Source: Phenylobacterium aquaticum | GTDB lineage: Bacteria > Pseudomonadota > Alphaproteobacteria > Caulobacterales > Caulobacteraceae | DNA: 35,622 nucleotides | Assembly: GCF_022695515.1 (NCBI RefSeq) | Contig: NZ_JALDPT010000042.1 | Location: 1 to 35,622 of the forward strand | Direction of reading: 5' to 3' | In this document: positions 6,605 to 15,850 of the stretch, one piece after another | Position numbering within the stretch: the stretch's first letter is position 1 | Layout of the letters: each line of letters opens with the position of its first letter | The notes under the pieces: generated by a model | Databases searched by the model: none | The model's input: only the letters and a program-made list of their open reading frames with translations | Told to the model about the DNA's origin: nothing | Program-made: the position numbers and the translations under genes

Positions 6605-8883
6605 GCCGCGTCGCTTTCCGCCCGGGCGACCAGGGCGGAATTGATCGCCTCCATCAGGTCGCGGATCTCGATCGGCTTGGCGACGAAGCCGTCCATGCCC
6701 GCCGCCAGATAGCTGTCGACCTGGTGGGTCATGGCGTTGGCGGTGAGCGCGATGATCGGGGTGCGCGGCCGGCCGCTCTCGGCTTCGCGGATGCGGATCG
6801 CCCGCGCCGCCGAGGGCCCGTCCAGCACGGGCATCTGCACGTCCATCAGGATCAGGTCCCAGGGCTCGGCCTCCCAGACGGCGACCGCCTGCTGGCCGTT
6901 GTCGACCACCTGGGGGGTCAGGCCGAACTGGGCCAGCAGGGTCTTGAGCACCAGCTGGTTGATCGGATTGTCCTCGGCCGCCAGGATCCGGAACTCGCCG
7001 CCCAGCTCGGCGGCCTCCTCCTCGCCCGCGCCGTCCGGCAGCAGGCACAGATCGCCGTCGGCGCGCGGCAGGGGCAGCACCACCGTGAAGCGGCTGCCCT
7101 CCCCCTCGCGGCTCTCGACCGAGATCGTCCCGCCCATGGCCTCGGCCAGCTCGCGGCTGATCGCCAGGCCCAGGCCCGTGCCGCCGAACTGGCGCGTGGT
7201 CGAGGAATCGGCCTGGACGAACTTGGCGAACAGCTTGTCCAGCCGGTCGGCGGGAATGCCGACACCGGTGTCGGACACTTCGATGCGAATGCCCGGATCG
7301 GCGGCGAGGATCGACACCCGCACCCCGCCCTCGGCGGTGAACTTCACGGCGTTGGAGATCAGGTTGTAGAGCACCTGCCGCACCCGGGCGGAGTCGCCCA
7401 GATAGGCCCCGCGGGCCTCGGGCGCGATCTGCAGGTTGAAGGACAGGCGCTTGGAATTGGCCGTCGAGGTGAAGGTCGCGTGCGCCCCTTGCGCCACCGC
7501 CTCCAGGTCGAAGGGCGCGGTCTCCAGCTCCAGCTTGCCCGCCTCGATCTTCGACAGGTCGAGCACGTCGTTAAGGATGGCCAGCAGGGCCTCGCCCGAC
7601 TGGCGGATCACGTCCAGCCGGTCGCGCTGCACCGGCGACAGCGGCTCGCGGGTCATGGCCTGGGCCATGCCCAGCACCCCGTTCATCGGGGTGCGGATCT
7701 CGTGGCTCATGATCGCCAGGAATTCGCTCTTGGCGACGCTGGCGGCCTGGGCGGCCAGCATGGCCTCGGCCTGATCGCGGACCACCGACTGGAAGGCGGT
7801 GATGTCGACAAAGGTCACCATGCACATCGACCAGGGCCGCGCCCCGGCGGACATGGCGCGCACGTGCACCATCACCTCGGCCGCCTCGCCGTCGGATCGG
7901 GTCAGGGTGGTCGGGAACGGCGGCAGGGTCCCTTCGGCCGAGACATCCCTCAGGCTCAGCGCCAGACCGGTCAGCATGGAGTCGTCGAACAACTCGGCCA
8001 TGGAGCCATAGCTCAGGTCCTGGGCGCCGATCAGCTCGCGGGCCGCGCCATTGGCGTCGGTCAGCCGGATCACGTGCAGGGCGTCCGGATCGGAGGTCAG
8101 CCGCTGGGACAGGAGCTCCATGTCGTCGCCGTCGGCCTCGACGCCGCCGGTCAGGCGCTCGTACAGGGGCGAGGCGTCGAAGCACAGCTGCGGCATCGGG
8201 CTGTCGTCGAACAGGTTGCGCCACCGGCCGCGCTCGGCGTTGGCCGCCCGCTGGGCGTCGGCGGCGACGTCGCGCTCCCGCTGCAGGTCGACCATGGCCC
8301 GGCGCAGGGTCTGGCTCTCCGCCCCCATCATCGCCGCCAGCCGGGCGATGAACACCCCATAGGCCGCGCCGCCGAAGCTGAGGAACACCGCGCCCTTCCA
8401 GGTCAGGGCATGGCCCAGCAGCAGCGCCACGATCGGCGCCAGGGTCAGCATCAGGGTCGCCGGACCCACCAGGGTCAGCGCATAGCCGCGGACGCCACGG
8501 GTCATCACGGCATTGTTCAGGGCGATGGCGCAGCCGACGAAGATCGCCGCGCTCAGCCCGATCGTCGAGCGGTCCAGCAGGAACAGCCAGATCCCCGTCC
8601 CGTACAGCCCCCCCGACACGGTGCGCGACAGGGCCGAGCGCAGGGCCATGCGGTGATTGGTCGGGTCGGCGGCCAGCCGCCGGGCGAAACGCGCGTCGGC
8701 GATCAGCACCAGGTTCGAGGCGATCACCCAGACCACGGCGATCCAGACGGGGATCAGACAGGCGGCCAGGGCGCCCAGCAGCACGCCTTGGGCGATCCGC
8801 CCCCCCACCCCGCGGGTGCGCCATTCCAGAACCCTGCGGCTCGCCTCGGTCTCTTCGAACACACAGCCCCCCGCCCGCAGCAT
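6601..8883 (-). CDS. Membrane hybrid sensor histidine kinase with C-terminal receiver
   Basis: This 760-residue protein starts with about five or six hydrophobic segments (residues 28-180) lacking a large periplasmic domain. A coiled-coil linker and a PAS-like region (about 200-370) follow. The HisKA dimerisation domain has the H-box FLAIMSHEIRTPMNG with phospho-acceptor H394. An HATPase_c domain with a SNAVKF N-box, DTGVGIP and GTGLGLAIS comes next. The C-terminal receiver has AEDNPIN, phospho-acceptor D681 in LMDVQMPVLDG and a KP motif. Such kinases autophosphorylate on His and pass phosphate to the internal Asp, then usually to a phosphotransfer protein; none is encoded here. A GTG at residue 8 after a G-run is an alternative start. 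The gene is alone on its strand. Confidence 0.9.
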   Translation of the reverse strand: MLRAGGCVFEETEASRRVLEWRTRGVGGRIAQGVLLGALAACLIPVWIAVVWVIASNLVLIADARFARRLAADPTNHRMALRSALSRTVSGGLYGTGIWLFLLDRSTIGLSAAIFVGCAIALNNAVMTRGVRGYALTLVGPATLMLTLAPIVALLLGHALTWKGAVFLSFGGAAYGVFIARLAAMMGAESQTLRRAMVDLQRERDVAADAQRAANAERGRWRNLFDDSPMPQLCFDASPLYERLTGGVEADGDDMELLSQRLTSDPDALHVIRLTDANGAARELIGAQDLSYGSMAELFDDSMLTGLALSLRDVSAEGTLPPFPTTLTRSDGEAAEVMVHVRAMSAGARPWSMCMVTFVDITAFQSVVRDQAEAMLAAQAASVAKSEFLAIMSHEIRTPMNGVLGMAQAMTREPLSPVQRDRLDVIRQSGEALLAILNDVLDLSKIEAGKLELETAPFDLEAVAQGAHATFTSTANSKRLSFNLQIAPEARGAYLGDSARVRQVLYNLISNAVKFTAEGGVRVSILAADPGIRIEVSDTGVGIPADRLDKLFAKFVQADSSTTRQFGGTGLGLAISRELAEAMGGTISVESREGEGSRFTVVLPLPRADGDLCLLPDGAGEEEAAELGGEFRILAAEDNPINQLVLKTLLAQFGLTPQVVDNGQQAVAVWEAEPWDLILMDVQMPVLDGPSAARAIRIREAESGRPRTPIIALTANAMTHQVDSYLAAGMDGFVAKPIEIRDLMEAINSALVARAESDAA

Positions 8884-9047
8884 CTACAGGTCTCTGATCA
8901 GTGTGCTCCAGATTGCGGCCGGCAAATTGAAAGAATACCTACCAGGCCCCTGCGTCACTCCGCCACAGTCAGGTATTGAACGCCCCGATTTGGGTCCTTT
9001 GGCCCGCGAGTTCATAGCTCAACTCAGATTGGGTGTAGTATCCGAGG

Positions 9048-9860
9048 TCAGCGGCCGACAAAAACCGGCTCGCGCTTCTCCAGGAAACTCCGGACCCCCT
9101 CGCGGTGATCCTCGGTCTGGAACAGGCGATAGATCACCTCGATCGCCCAGCTTCCCACCTCGCGCGGGTCGCCATAGGCCGTCCTGGCCAGACCCTGCTT
9201 CATGTAGCGCAGGGCCAGCGGCGAATTCGACGCGATGCGGCGCGCCAGTCCCAGGGCCCGGACCATCAGCTCCTCATGCGCAACAACCTCGCTGACCAGG
9301 CCGATCCGCCCGGCCTCGGCCGCGTCAATGACGTCGCCGGTGAACAGCAGCTCGGCGGCCTTGGCCGGCCCGACAATGGCCGGCAGCCGCAAGAGGCCGC
9401 CCACGTCGCAGATCAGGCCGCGGCGGATGAACAGCTCGGCGAACTTGGCGTTGGTCGAGGCGATGCGGATGTCGGCATAGAGCGCCAGCTCCATGCCCCA
9501 GCCGACGGCCGATCCGTTGACCGCCGCGATCACCGGCTTCTCGCACTCCAGCGCCGCCATCGCCGCCGGGGTCGGGGCGTACTTCACAGGAACCTGGGCC
9601 GCCCCGCGCGTCTGCGCCCCGCCCTCCCCGGTCATCATCTCCTTGACGTCCTCGCCGGAGCAGAAGGCCGGATCGGCCCCGGTCACCACCACGCAGCGCA
9701 CGTCCGGATCGGCGCTCGCCGCCTTGAACGCGCCCTCGATCTCGGCATAGGCGCGCGGGTTCAGCGCATTGCGCCGCTCCGGCCGGTTCAGGGTGATGGT
9801 CGCGATGTGGTCGGCGACCGAATAGAGCGTGCAGGTGAAGTCGGCGGGCGCGATGGTCAT
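9048..9860 (-). CDS. Crotonase-family enzyme, PaaG-like enoyl-CoA isomerase/hydratase
   Basis: This 270-residue protein has the crotonase fold. The oxyanion-hole segments are FCSGEDVKEM (about 66-75) and AAVNGSAVGWGMEL (112-125). Of the two catalytic glutamates of classical enoyl-CoA hydratase, the first is present (E124) but the second is replaced by Phe144. Asp152 in LICDVGGLLRLP aligns with the Asp of the GL-x-PD-x-GG motif found in PaaG-type isomerases. So isomerase or another crotonase chemistry is more likely than plain hydration; this is inference from family knowledge. The ending REGVRSFLEKREPVF is typical of the superfamily. It lies upstream of, and divergent from, nothing on its strand except the HAD gene 86 nt away. 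Confidence 0.85.
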   Translation of the reverse strand: MTIAPADFTCTLYSVADHIATITLNRPERRNALNPRAYAEIEGAFKAASADPDVRCVVVTGADPAFCSGEDVKEMMTGEGGAQTRGAAQVPVKYAPTPAAMAALECEKPVIAAVNGSAVGWGMELALYADIRIASTNAKFAELFIRRGLICDVGGLLRLPAIVGPAKAAELLFTGDVIDAAEAGRIGLVSEVVAHEELMVRALGLARRIASNSPLALRYMKQGLARTAYGDPREVGSWAIEVIYRLFQTEDHREGVRSFLEKREPVFVGR

Positions 9861-9946
9861 GGCGGGTCCTCCCTCGAGGTTTTGCCGGCCATGCTGGCCC
9901 CAAATCGCCTGCCGTGAAATGGCGCCCTGGCGTCAAGCGGGCGCCG

Positions 9947-10546
9947 TCAGTCGAAGAAGGCGGTGATGTCGTCCATCGCCTGTTCAGTGGTCTGAAAGTG
10001 GATGGCCCTCATGCCCGTCTCACGAGCGGCCTCGGCGTACTTCGCAATATCGTCGACATAGACAATCTCGCCGGCGTGCGCGCCCACCCGGTCTAGGGCT
10101 AAGCGAAAGATTTCCGGATCGGGTTTGGCGACCCCAAGATCACACGATGAGATCACGCCGCGGAACATCCCTTCGAAGCCGGGACGGCTCATCCACTCCG
10201 CCTCAGGCGCCAGACTGTTGGTCAGGGCCCAGACGGTGACGCCCCGCCCCGTCAAGTCCCTCACGAAGCCCGCGAAGCGCACATTGAAGTCGCTCATATA
10301 GGCCTCCTCCAGCATCGCCCTGAAGGTCTCGCTGGTCGTGCCCCAACGCTCGGCGGCGCGGCGGTAATAGTCTGCGGCGCTGATGCGTCCCAGCCGCGCA
10401 AGGTCGGCCTCTCCTCCCGTAGACAGCCAGGCCTCGAGCTCAGGCCGGTCAAGCCCGGTGCGCGCCGACCAGCGCGGCCAGAAGTCATCGGTGGGCCAGC
10501 CCCGGTAGAATACGCCGCCGATATCCGTCAGCAGGACTTGCGCCAT
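9947..10546 (-). CDS. HAD-superfamily hydrolase
   Basis: This 199-residue cytosolic protein is of HAD subfamily IA. Motif I is TDIGGVF with nucleophile D8. The usual second Asp two residues later is a Gly, as in the DxGG variant seen in epoxide-hydrolase N-domains and haloacid-dehalogenase-like proteins. Motif II is ALTNS, motif III the Lys of AKPDPEIF and motif IV VYVDD. A helical cap lies at about residues 15-95. Missing the general acid/base Asp argues against an ordinary phosphatase; activity is uncertain. The start is supported by GGGGAA upstream. It is divergent from the Baeyer-Villiger monooxygenase gene with 167 nt between starts. Confidence 0.8.
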   Translation of the reverse strand: MAQVLLTDIGGVFYRGWPTDDFWPRWSARTGLDRPELEAWLSTGGEADLARLGRISAADYYRRAAERWGTTSETFRAMLEEAYMSDFNVRFAGFVRDLTGRGVTVWALTNSLAPEAEWMSRPGFEGMFRGVISSCDLGVAKPDPEIFRLALDRVGAHAGEIVYVDDIAKYAEAARETGMRAIHFQTTEQAMDDITAFFD

Positions 10547-10713
10547 ATCGGTTCCCCTAGAGCGGCGGATCCCTGGCTTGGGCCCGCCTTTTCGCAGGCA
10601 TTTTGGGCCGCAAAATTACGACGATGCGACCCCCAAAAAATCGCTATGCGTCCCCTAGGTCGCCGCTCCTACTATGGCCCCAACAAGAGACGCCATCACA
10701 TTGGGGAACGACG

Positions 10714-12342
10714 ATGACCGCAGTTGCTGCAAAGGGCGAAACCACCAGCCTCGACGCCGTGATCATCGGCGCGGGCATCTCCGGCATGTACATGCTGCAC
10801 CGTCTGCGCGGCCTGGGGCTGAAAGCCCGGGTCTATGAGGCCGGATCGGATGTCGGCGGCACCTGGTTCTGGAACCGCTATCCGGGCGCGCGGGTCGACA
10901 TCGAGAGCCAGGAATATTCCTACTCCTTCTCCGAGGAGCTGGAGCGCGAGTGGAAGTGGAGCGAGCGCTACGCCGCCCAGCCCGAGATCCTGCGCTACCT
11001 GAACCACGTCGCCGACCGCTTCGACCTGCGCCCCGACATCCAGTTCGACACCCGCATCGCCTCCGCCCATTTCGACGAGGCCGCGGGCCGCTGGACCGTC
11101 CGCACCGAGGCCGGCGAGACCATCGACGCCAAGTTCTGCATCGCCGCCACCGGCTGCCTTTCGGTCCCCAACGAGCCTAATTTCAAGGGCCAGGAGACCT
11201 TCAAGGGCCCGACCTATCACACCGGCCGCTGGCCGCATGAGGGCGTGGACTTCACCGGCAAGCGGGTGGCGGTGATCGGCACCGGCTCCTCGGCCATCCA
11301 GTCGATCCCCCAGATCGCCAAGCAGGCCTCCCAGGTCTACGTCTTCCAGCGCACGCCCAACTACAGCGTGCCCGCCCACAACGCCCCGATCGACACGGCG
11401 GTGGCCCAGGCTTGGCTCGCCAACCGAGACGAGAACCGCCAGCTTCAGAAGATGTCCACGGCGGGCTTCCTGTTCTCCAATCCCCGCGAGGAGATGGCCA
11501 CCCAGGTCGGCGACAATGAGCGCCGCAAGGTGTTCGAGGAGCGCTGGGCCCAGGGCGGTTTCGCCGTCGGCGCGTCCTTCGCCGACCTCGCCGTCGACCC
11601 GGCCGCCAACGCCATGATCGCCGAGTTCGCCGCCGAGAAGATCCGCGAGATCGTCAAGGATCCCAAGGTCGCCGAGAAGCTGACACCCAAGGACTATCCC
11701 TTCGGCACCAAGCGCCTGTGCGTCGACACCGGCTATTACGAGGTCTTCAACCGCGACAACGTCCAGCTGATCGACCTGAAGGAAACGCCGCTCGACACCA
11801 TCACTCCCACCGGCGTGAAGACCACCGGGGCGGAGTTCGAGGTTGACGCCATCGTCTTCGCCATCGGCTTCGACGCCATGACCGGGGCGCTCTCCAAGAT
11901 CGACATCCAGGGCCGCGGCGGCCAGACCCTGAATCAGGCCTGGGCCGAAGGGCCCAAGTCCTATCTCGGCATCATGGTCGCGGGCTTCCCCAACTTTTTC
12001 ACCATCACCGGCCCGGGCAGCCCCTCGGTCTTGTCCAACATGATCGTCTCGATCGAGCAGCATGTGGACTGGCTGCACGACCTCCTGGCCTTCATGGGCC
12101 AGTATGGCCTGGCCACCATCGAGGCCTCGCCGGAGAGCCAGACCGCCTGGGTCGAGCACGTCAACGAGGCGGCCTCCAAGACCCTCTACCCCTACGCCAA
12201 CAGCTGGTATCTGGGCGCCAACGTCCCCGGCAAGCCCAGGGTGTTCATGCCCTATATCGGCGGGGTCGGCGCCTATCGCACCCTCTGCGACGCGGTCGCC
12301 GCCAACGGCTATATGGGCTTCAAGCTGCGCCCGGCGGCCTGA
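10714..12342 (+). CDS. Flavin-dependent Baeyer-Villiger monooxygenase
   Basis: This 542-residue enzyme has an N-terminal FAD Rossmann motif IIGAGISGMY (G19-x-G21-x2-G24), then the VGGTWFWNRYPGARVD segment. The Baeyer-Villiger fingerprint FKGPTYHTGRWP at 163-174 matches F-x-G-x3-H-x3-W-P exactly. The NADPH Rossmann motif GTGSSA is at 189-194, followed by VYVFQRTPNYSVP. Enzymes of this group (cyclohexanone and related monooxygenases) use NADPH and O2 to insert oxygen next to a ketone, giving an ester or lactone. The start ATG 10714 has GGGGAA upstream; an earlier in-frame ATG would add a non-conserved extension. Four nt separate it from the MDR gene, so they form an operon. Confidence 0.92.
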   Translation: MTAVAAKGETTSLDAVIIGAGISGMYMLHRLRGLGLKARVYEAGSDVGGTWFWNRYPGARVDIESQEYSYSFSEELEREWKWSERYAAQPEILRYLNHVADRFDLRPDIQFDTRIASAHFDEAAGRWTVRTEAGETIDAKFCIAATGCLSVPNEPNFKGQETFKGPTYHTGRWPHEGVDFTGKRVAVIGTGSSAIQSIPQIAKQASQVYVFQRTPNYSVPAHNAPIDTAVAQAWLANRDENRQLQKMSTAGFLFSNPREEMATQVGDNERRKVFEERWAQGGFAVGASFADLAVDPAANAMIAEFAAEKIREIVKDPKVAEKLTPKDYPFGTKRLCVDTGYYEVFNRDNVQLIDLKETPLDTITPTGVKTTGAEFEVDAIVFAIGFDAMTGALSKIDIQGRGGQTLNQAWAEGPKSYLGIMVAGFPNFFTITGPGSPSVLSNMIVSIEQHVDWLHDLLAFMGQYGLATIEASPESQTAWVEHVNEAASKTLYPYANSWYLGANVPGKPRVFMPYIGGVGAYRTLCDAVAANGYMGFKLRPAA

Positions 12343-12346
12343 CCCC

Positions 12347-13327
12347 ATGCAGGCCTTTCAAGCCGAAACGCTGGAGTCGATCGACAGCTATCGCGCCGTC
12401 GACCTTCCCCCGCCCGAACCCGGCCCCGGCGAGATCCGGGTGAAGGTCGCCGCCTGCGGGGTCGGTTATGTCGACGCCCTGGTCTCGCTCGGCCGCTATC
12501 AGGTCAAGCCGCCGGTCCCGCACGTGCCGGGCAATGAGGTCGGCGGAACCGTCGAGGCCCTGGGTCCGGGCGTCACCGGTCTCGCGGTCGGCGACCGGGT
12601 GATGGCGGCCGTCCGCACCGGCGGCTTCGCCGAACTGGCGGTCGGCCCCGCCGCGGCGGCCCTGCGCATTCCCGACGCCATGAGCTTCGCCCAGGCCGCC
12701 GGCTTCCGGGTCAATTACCTCACCGCCCTGCACGGCCTGCGCGACCGCGCGGCGCTCCAGCCCGGCGAGCGCCTCCTGGTGTTCGGCGCCGCGGGCGGGG
12801 TCGGCGCGGCCGCCGTCCAGGTCGGCCTGGCGCTCGGCGCCCAGGTCATCGCCGCCGGCTCCTCCGAGGAAAAGCGCGCCTTCGCGCAAGGCCTGGGCGC
12901 CCAGGCGACCATCGATGTCGAGCCGGAGGGCTGGCGCGACCGGCTCAAGGCGCTCACTGACGGCAAGGGCGTCGACGTGATCTTCGATCCCGTCTGCGGC
13001 CCCCTGTTCGAGGCCGGCTTCCGCTCGCTCGCCTGGGGCGGCCGCCACCTGGTCGTCGGCTTCGCCGGCGGCAAGGGCATCCCCGCCCTGCCCTCCAACC
13101 TCTCGATCATGAAGGGCGCGGCCCTGGTCGGGGTCGATGTCCGCCAGTTCCCGATCTTCGAACCGGCCAAGGCCGCCGCCGAACTCACCGAGCTCCTGGC
13201 CTGGGTGGGCAAAGGACGCCTCAGCCCGCCGGTCGGCCGCACCTTCCCCCTCGCCGACGCCGGCCAGGCTCTGGAATACGCCCTCACCGGAACGGGTCTC
13301 GGCAAGACGGTGCTGGAGATCGGCTGA
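12347..13327 (+). CDS. Zinc-free MDR oxidoreductase, NADPH:quinone reductase-like
   Basis: This 326-residue medium-chain reductase starts with a GroES-like domain (about 1-120) with PHVPGNEVGGTV but without the zinc-binding Cys/His set of alcohol dehydrogenases. A Rossmann domain follows with FGAAGGVGAAAVQ at about 146-158 and the VDVIFDPVCG and GRHLVVGFAGG segments. These features match the QOR/enoyl reductase branch of MDR proteins, which reduce quinones or alpha,beta-unsaturated carbonyls with NADPH. It starts 4 nt after the monooxygenase stop and probably acts on a related carbonyl substrate. The stop is 4 nt from the convergent glycosyltransferase pseudogene. Confidence 0.88.
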   Translation: MQAFQAETLESIDSYRAVDLPPPEPGPGEIRVKVAACGVGYVDALVSLGRYQVKPPVPHVPGNEVGGTVEALGPGVTGLAVGDRVMAAVRTGGFAELAVGPAAAALRIPDAMSFAQAAGFRVNYLTALHGLRDRAALQPGERLLVFGAAGGVGAAAVQVGLALGAQVIAAGSSEEKRAFAQGLGAQATIDVEPEGWRDRLKALTDGKGVDVIFDPVCGPLFEAGFRSLAWGGRHLVVGFAGGKGIPALPSNLSIMKGAALVGVDVRQFPIFEPAKAAAELTELLAWVGKGRLSPPVGRTFPLADAGQALEYALTGTGLGKTVLEIG

Positions 13328-13331
13328 GCCC

Positions 13332-14832
13332 TTATGGCCGCCGATAACAGGCCAGAGCCCCGGCCGTCCCATCCCCCTGCGCGTCGCAGACCCAGCGCGG
13401 GTCGAGCTTGCTGATCGCCGGCGGGAACCGGTGGGCCGAGGTGTGGCCGTTGCGGTTGAACATCCAGATGAGGCCCGGCCGATCGCCTTGCGCGGCGTCC
13501 AGGATCAGCCGGTTGGCGTCCTGGTCGGGCGGAACCACCAGGGGTCGGATCGAGACCGGCCGCCGGGCGCGGTCGAAGAAGGCGCCGCCGACCTGGCTGA
13601 GGGTCGCCGCATCCATGATCGGGGCCAGCTCATGGTCCCAGACGAACACCACATTGCGCACCCCGTGCGCGGCCAGGAACGCCGAGCCGGTCTCGAACTC
13701 GTAGCGCGGCAGCCGCCGGGGCCCTGACAGGGCGTCCAGGGCGGGCCGGACCTGGGCGCCCAGATAGACCACCGCCAGGGCCAGATAGGTCAGGCGGGCC
13801 CGCGGCCCTGCGCGGGCGATCAGCACCACGCCCAAGAGCAGCGAGGGCGCCAGCGGGATCATGTAGCGGGGCGACAGGCCCGAGCCGAACACCCCAAAGC
13901 CCAGCATCAGGGCGAAGGCGGCCGCGCGCCGCGGCGGTCAGGGTCAGCGCCGGCTCGGGCGTCGTGTCCTCCGCCTCGGGCGCCGCGGCGGGCCAACGCT
14001 TACCGATCAGCCGCCCGCCGATCAGGACCACAGCCACGATCTCCAGCATCAGGGGCTGGCCCGGTCCGATCACGAAGCCCGCCATGTCCAGGGCGCTGCG
14101 CGCGTCCACCGGCGGATGCCAGACTGACGCCAGCCGCGAATAGTCGGCCAGCCTGGGCGCATGGCGAAGGATCCAGGTCGCCACCGGCGCAAAGACCAGC
14201 ACGGCCGGCCAGGTCCTGACCGCCGCCATCCTGTGCCGGCCCAGATAGATCAGCCCCTGGGTCAGGACCAGGAACAGCATGTAATAGTGGAGCAGGACGC
14301 CGAGCGCCCCCAGCGTCATCCACATCAGCGCCCGGCGCAGGCTGGGGGCCGCCATCACCCGCCCATAGGCCAGGCCCTGGCCGGTCGCGACCGCCAGCAA
14401 CAGGCCGTAGCAGCGGGCGTCGAGGAAGAAGCCCACACCCCACCAGGCGAAGATCATCGCGCCCCAGGTCGTCCGCGCCGTTCGCGACAACCCGTTCAAC
14501 GGAACCAGCAGCGGCAGGGCCCCGGCCGCCCAGACGGCCAGCAGGGTCGGGATCCGCAGGGCCAGGTCCGAGCGCCCGGCGATCCCGCTCCATAACCGCT
14601 CGATCAGGTAGAAGGCCGGGCCGTTGGAATCCAGATAGACCTGCCGCCAGAAGCTGGCCGCATCCGGCCGCGAGACGATCGACAGGGTGAAAGCCTCGTC
14701 GAACCACAGGGGCTCGTGCATCGCGAAGACCCACCGCGCGGCGCCGAGCACCAGGGCCGCCAGCCCCAGCGCCCCCGCCCCCCACATCAGAAGCCGGGAT
14801 GAGCCGCCCTCCGTGCTCGTCTGGTCCGTCAT
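13332..14832 (-). pseudogene. ArnT/GT39-like membrane glycosyltransferase, frameshifted
   Basis: The N-terminal two thirds (from ATG 14832) encode a multi-spanning membrane protein with HEPLWFDEAFTL, the acidic first-loop motif of ArnT/PMT-type glycosyltransferases, and many hydrophobic helices. Near 13921-13935 the coding frame ends in a GC palindrome-like run. The C-terminal part continues in another frame, giving AFALMLGFGVFG, SPRYMIPLAPSLLLG and a soluble tail ending ALACYRRP. One extra base (or two missing) joins the frames. In the family, an undecaprenyl-linked sugar is transferred to a glycan or protein in the periplasm. Either the gene is inactive or the GC-rich run holds a sequencing error; the clean coding bias on both sides favours an error or a recent mutation. 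Confidence 0.75.
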
Positions 14833-14922
14833 CGCCCGCCCCGTTTCAGCATCCCGCGTCCACCCCTTTCCCTTCAAGGTTATCAAGCGGTTAAGCCTAA
14901 GGCTTCGGGCGCCGCTTAAGAC

Positions 14923-14947
14923 TTGCGTAGAGTCTGGCGGCTAGGCT
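14923..14947 (+). promoter_or_regulatory. Weak sigma-70-type promoter candidate
   Basis: TTGCG at 14923-14927 and GCTAGGCT at 14940-14947 resemble the Caulobacter housekeeping promoter pattern (TTGaCgs ... GCTAnAwC), with somewhat short spacing. They lie 34 nt upstream of the fatty acid hydroxylase-superfamily start. The evidence is motif resemblance only. Confidence 0.25.
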
Positions 14948-14980
14948 TTCGCCCAGACTTCCGAGCCGACGCGAGCCCCT

Positions 14981-15802
14981 ATGACCTTGAACCCCGCCCT
15001 GACGGCCTATCTGCAGCCGGCCCTTGAAATGGGCGCCCTGGCCGTCGGGTTCTTCCTCCTGTCCCTGCTGGTCAAGGGCGCGCGCGCCGTGTCCGACGCC
15101 CGCGCCGCCGCCTCGGAAACCCGCAACAATATCGCGCTCTATGTGCTCGACACCCTGACCGTCGCCCCGGCGCTGACGCTGGCCACCGCCACGGTCTACG
15201 CCCTGATGCATGCCCCCGGTGCGGTCTATGCCGGCGAGGTGATCTGGACGCGCGTGGGGCCGATCGGCACGGGGATCGCCGCCATCGCGATCTGCGACTT
15301 CCTGGGCTACTGCAACCACCGGCTCTATCACACCGCCCTGCTCTGGCCGTCCCACGCCATCCACCATTCCGACACCAAGCTCAGCTGGTTCAGCCTGGTG
15401 CGGATGCATCCTTTCGACCGCATCGGCACCCTCATCGACCTGATGGGCATGGTGCTGCTGGGCCTGCCCGACTGGGCGGTGATCCTGGCGGTCTCGGTTC
15501 GCCACTACTGGGGCCACCTGATCCACGCCGATGTGCCCTGGACGCTCGGGCCGCTGGAGAAAGTGTTCATCTCGCCGGCCATGCACCGCTGGCACCACGC
15601 CCTGGAGCAGCGCGGCGCGGGCGTGAACTTCGCCACCATCTTCTCGCTCTACGACCGGATCTTCGGCACCTGCTACGCGCCGGGCCCGTGCCTGGCGCCC
15701 ACCGGCATTGACGACGACGTCGCCCCTGGCGTCATCGGCCAGTACCTGCACCCCCTGCGCACCTGGTTCCCGGCGCTCAGGACGCCTGTGACCGCGGGCT
15801 GA
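14981..15802 (+). CDS. Fatty acid hydroxylase / sterol desaturase superfamily protein
   Basis: This 273-residue membrane protein has hydrophobic segments at about 12-27, 50-70, 80-105 and 150-170. Three histidine clusters form the di-iron site of the superfamily: HRLYH (113-117), HAIHH (125-129) and HRWHH (202-206). Members hydroxylate or desaturate lipids such as fatty acids, sterols or carotenoids with O2; substrate is not predictable here. It is the first gene of a same-strand group with a LuxR-type regulator and a DUF4199 protein, and is divergent from the broken glycosyltransferase gene. Confidence 0.88.
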   Translation: MTLNPALTAYLQPALEMGALAVGFFLLSLLVKGARAVSDARAAASETRNNIALYVLDTLTVAPALTLATATVYALMHAPGAVYAGEVIWTRVGPIGTGIAAIAICDFLGYCNHRLYHTALLWPSHAIHHSDTKLSWFSLVRMHPFDRIGTLIDLMGMVLLGLPDWAVILAVSVRHYWGHLIHADVPWTLGPLEKVFISPAMHRWHHALEQRGAGVNFATIFSLYDRIFGTCYAPGPCLAPTGIDDDVAPGVIGQYLHPLRTWFPALRTPVTAG

Positions 15803-15850
15803 TCGCGCCCAGGGCGGTTGACGCCCGCCCAGCTTCCCGCACCATGGGTC

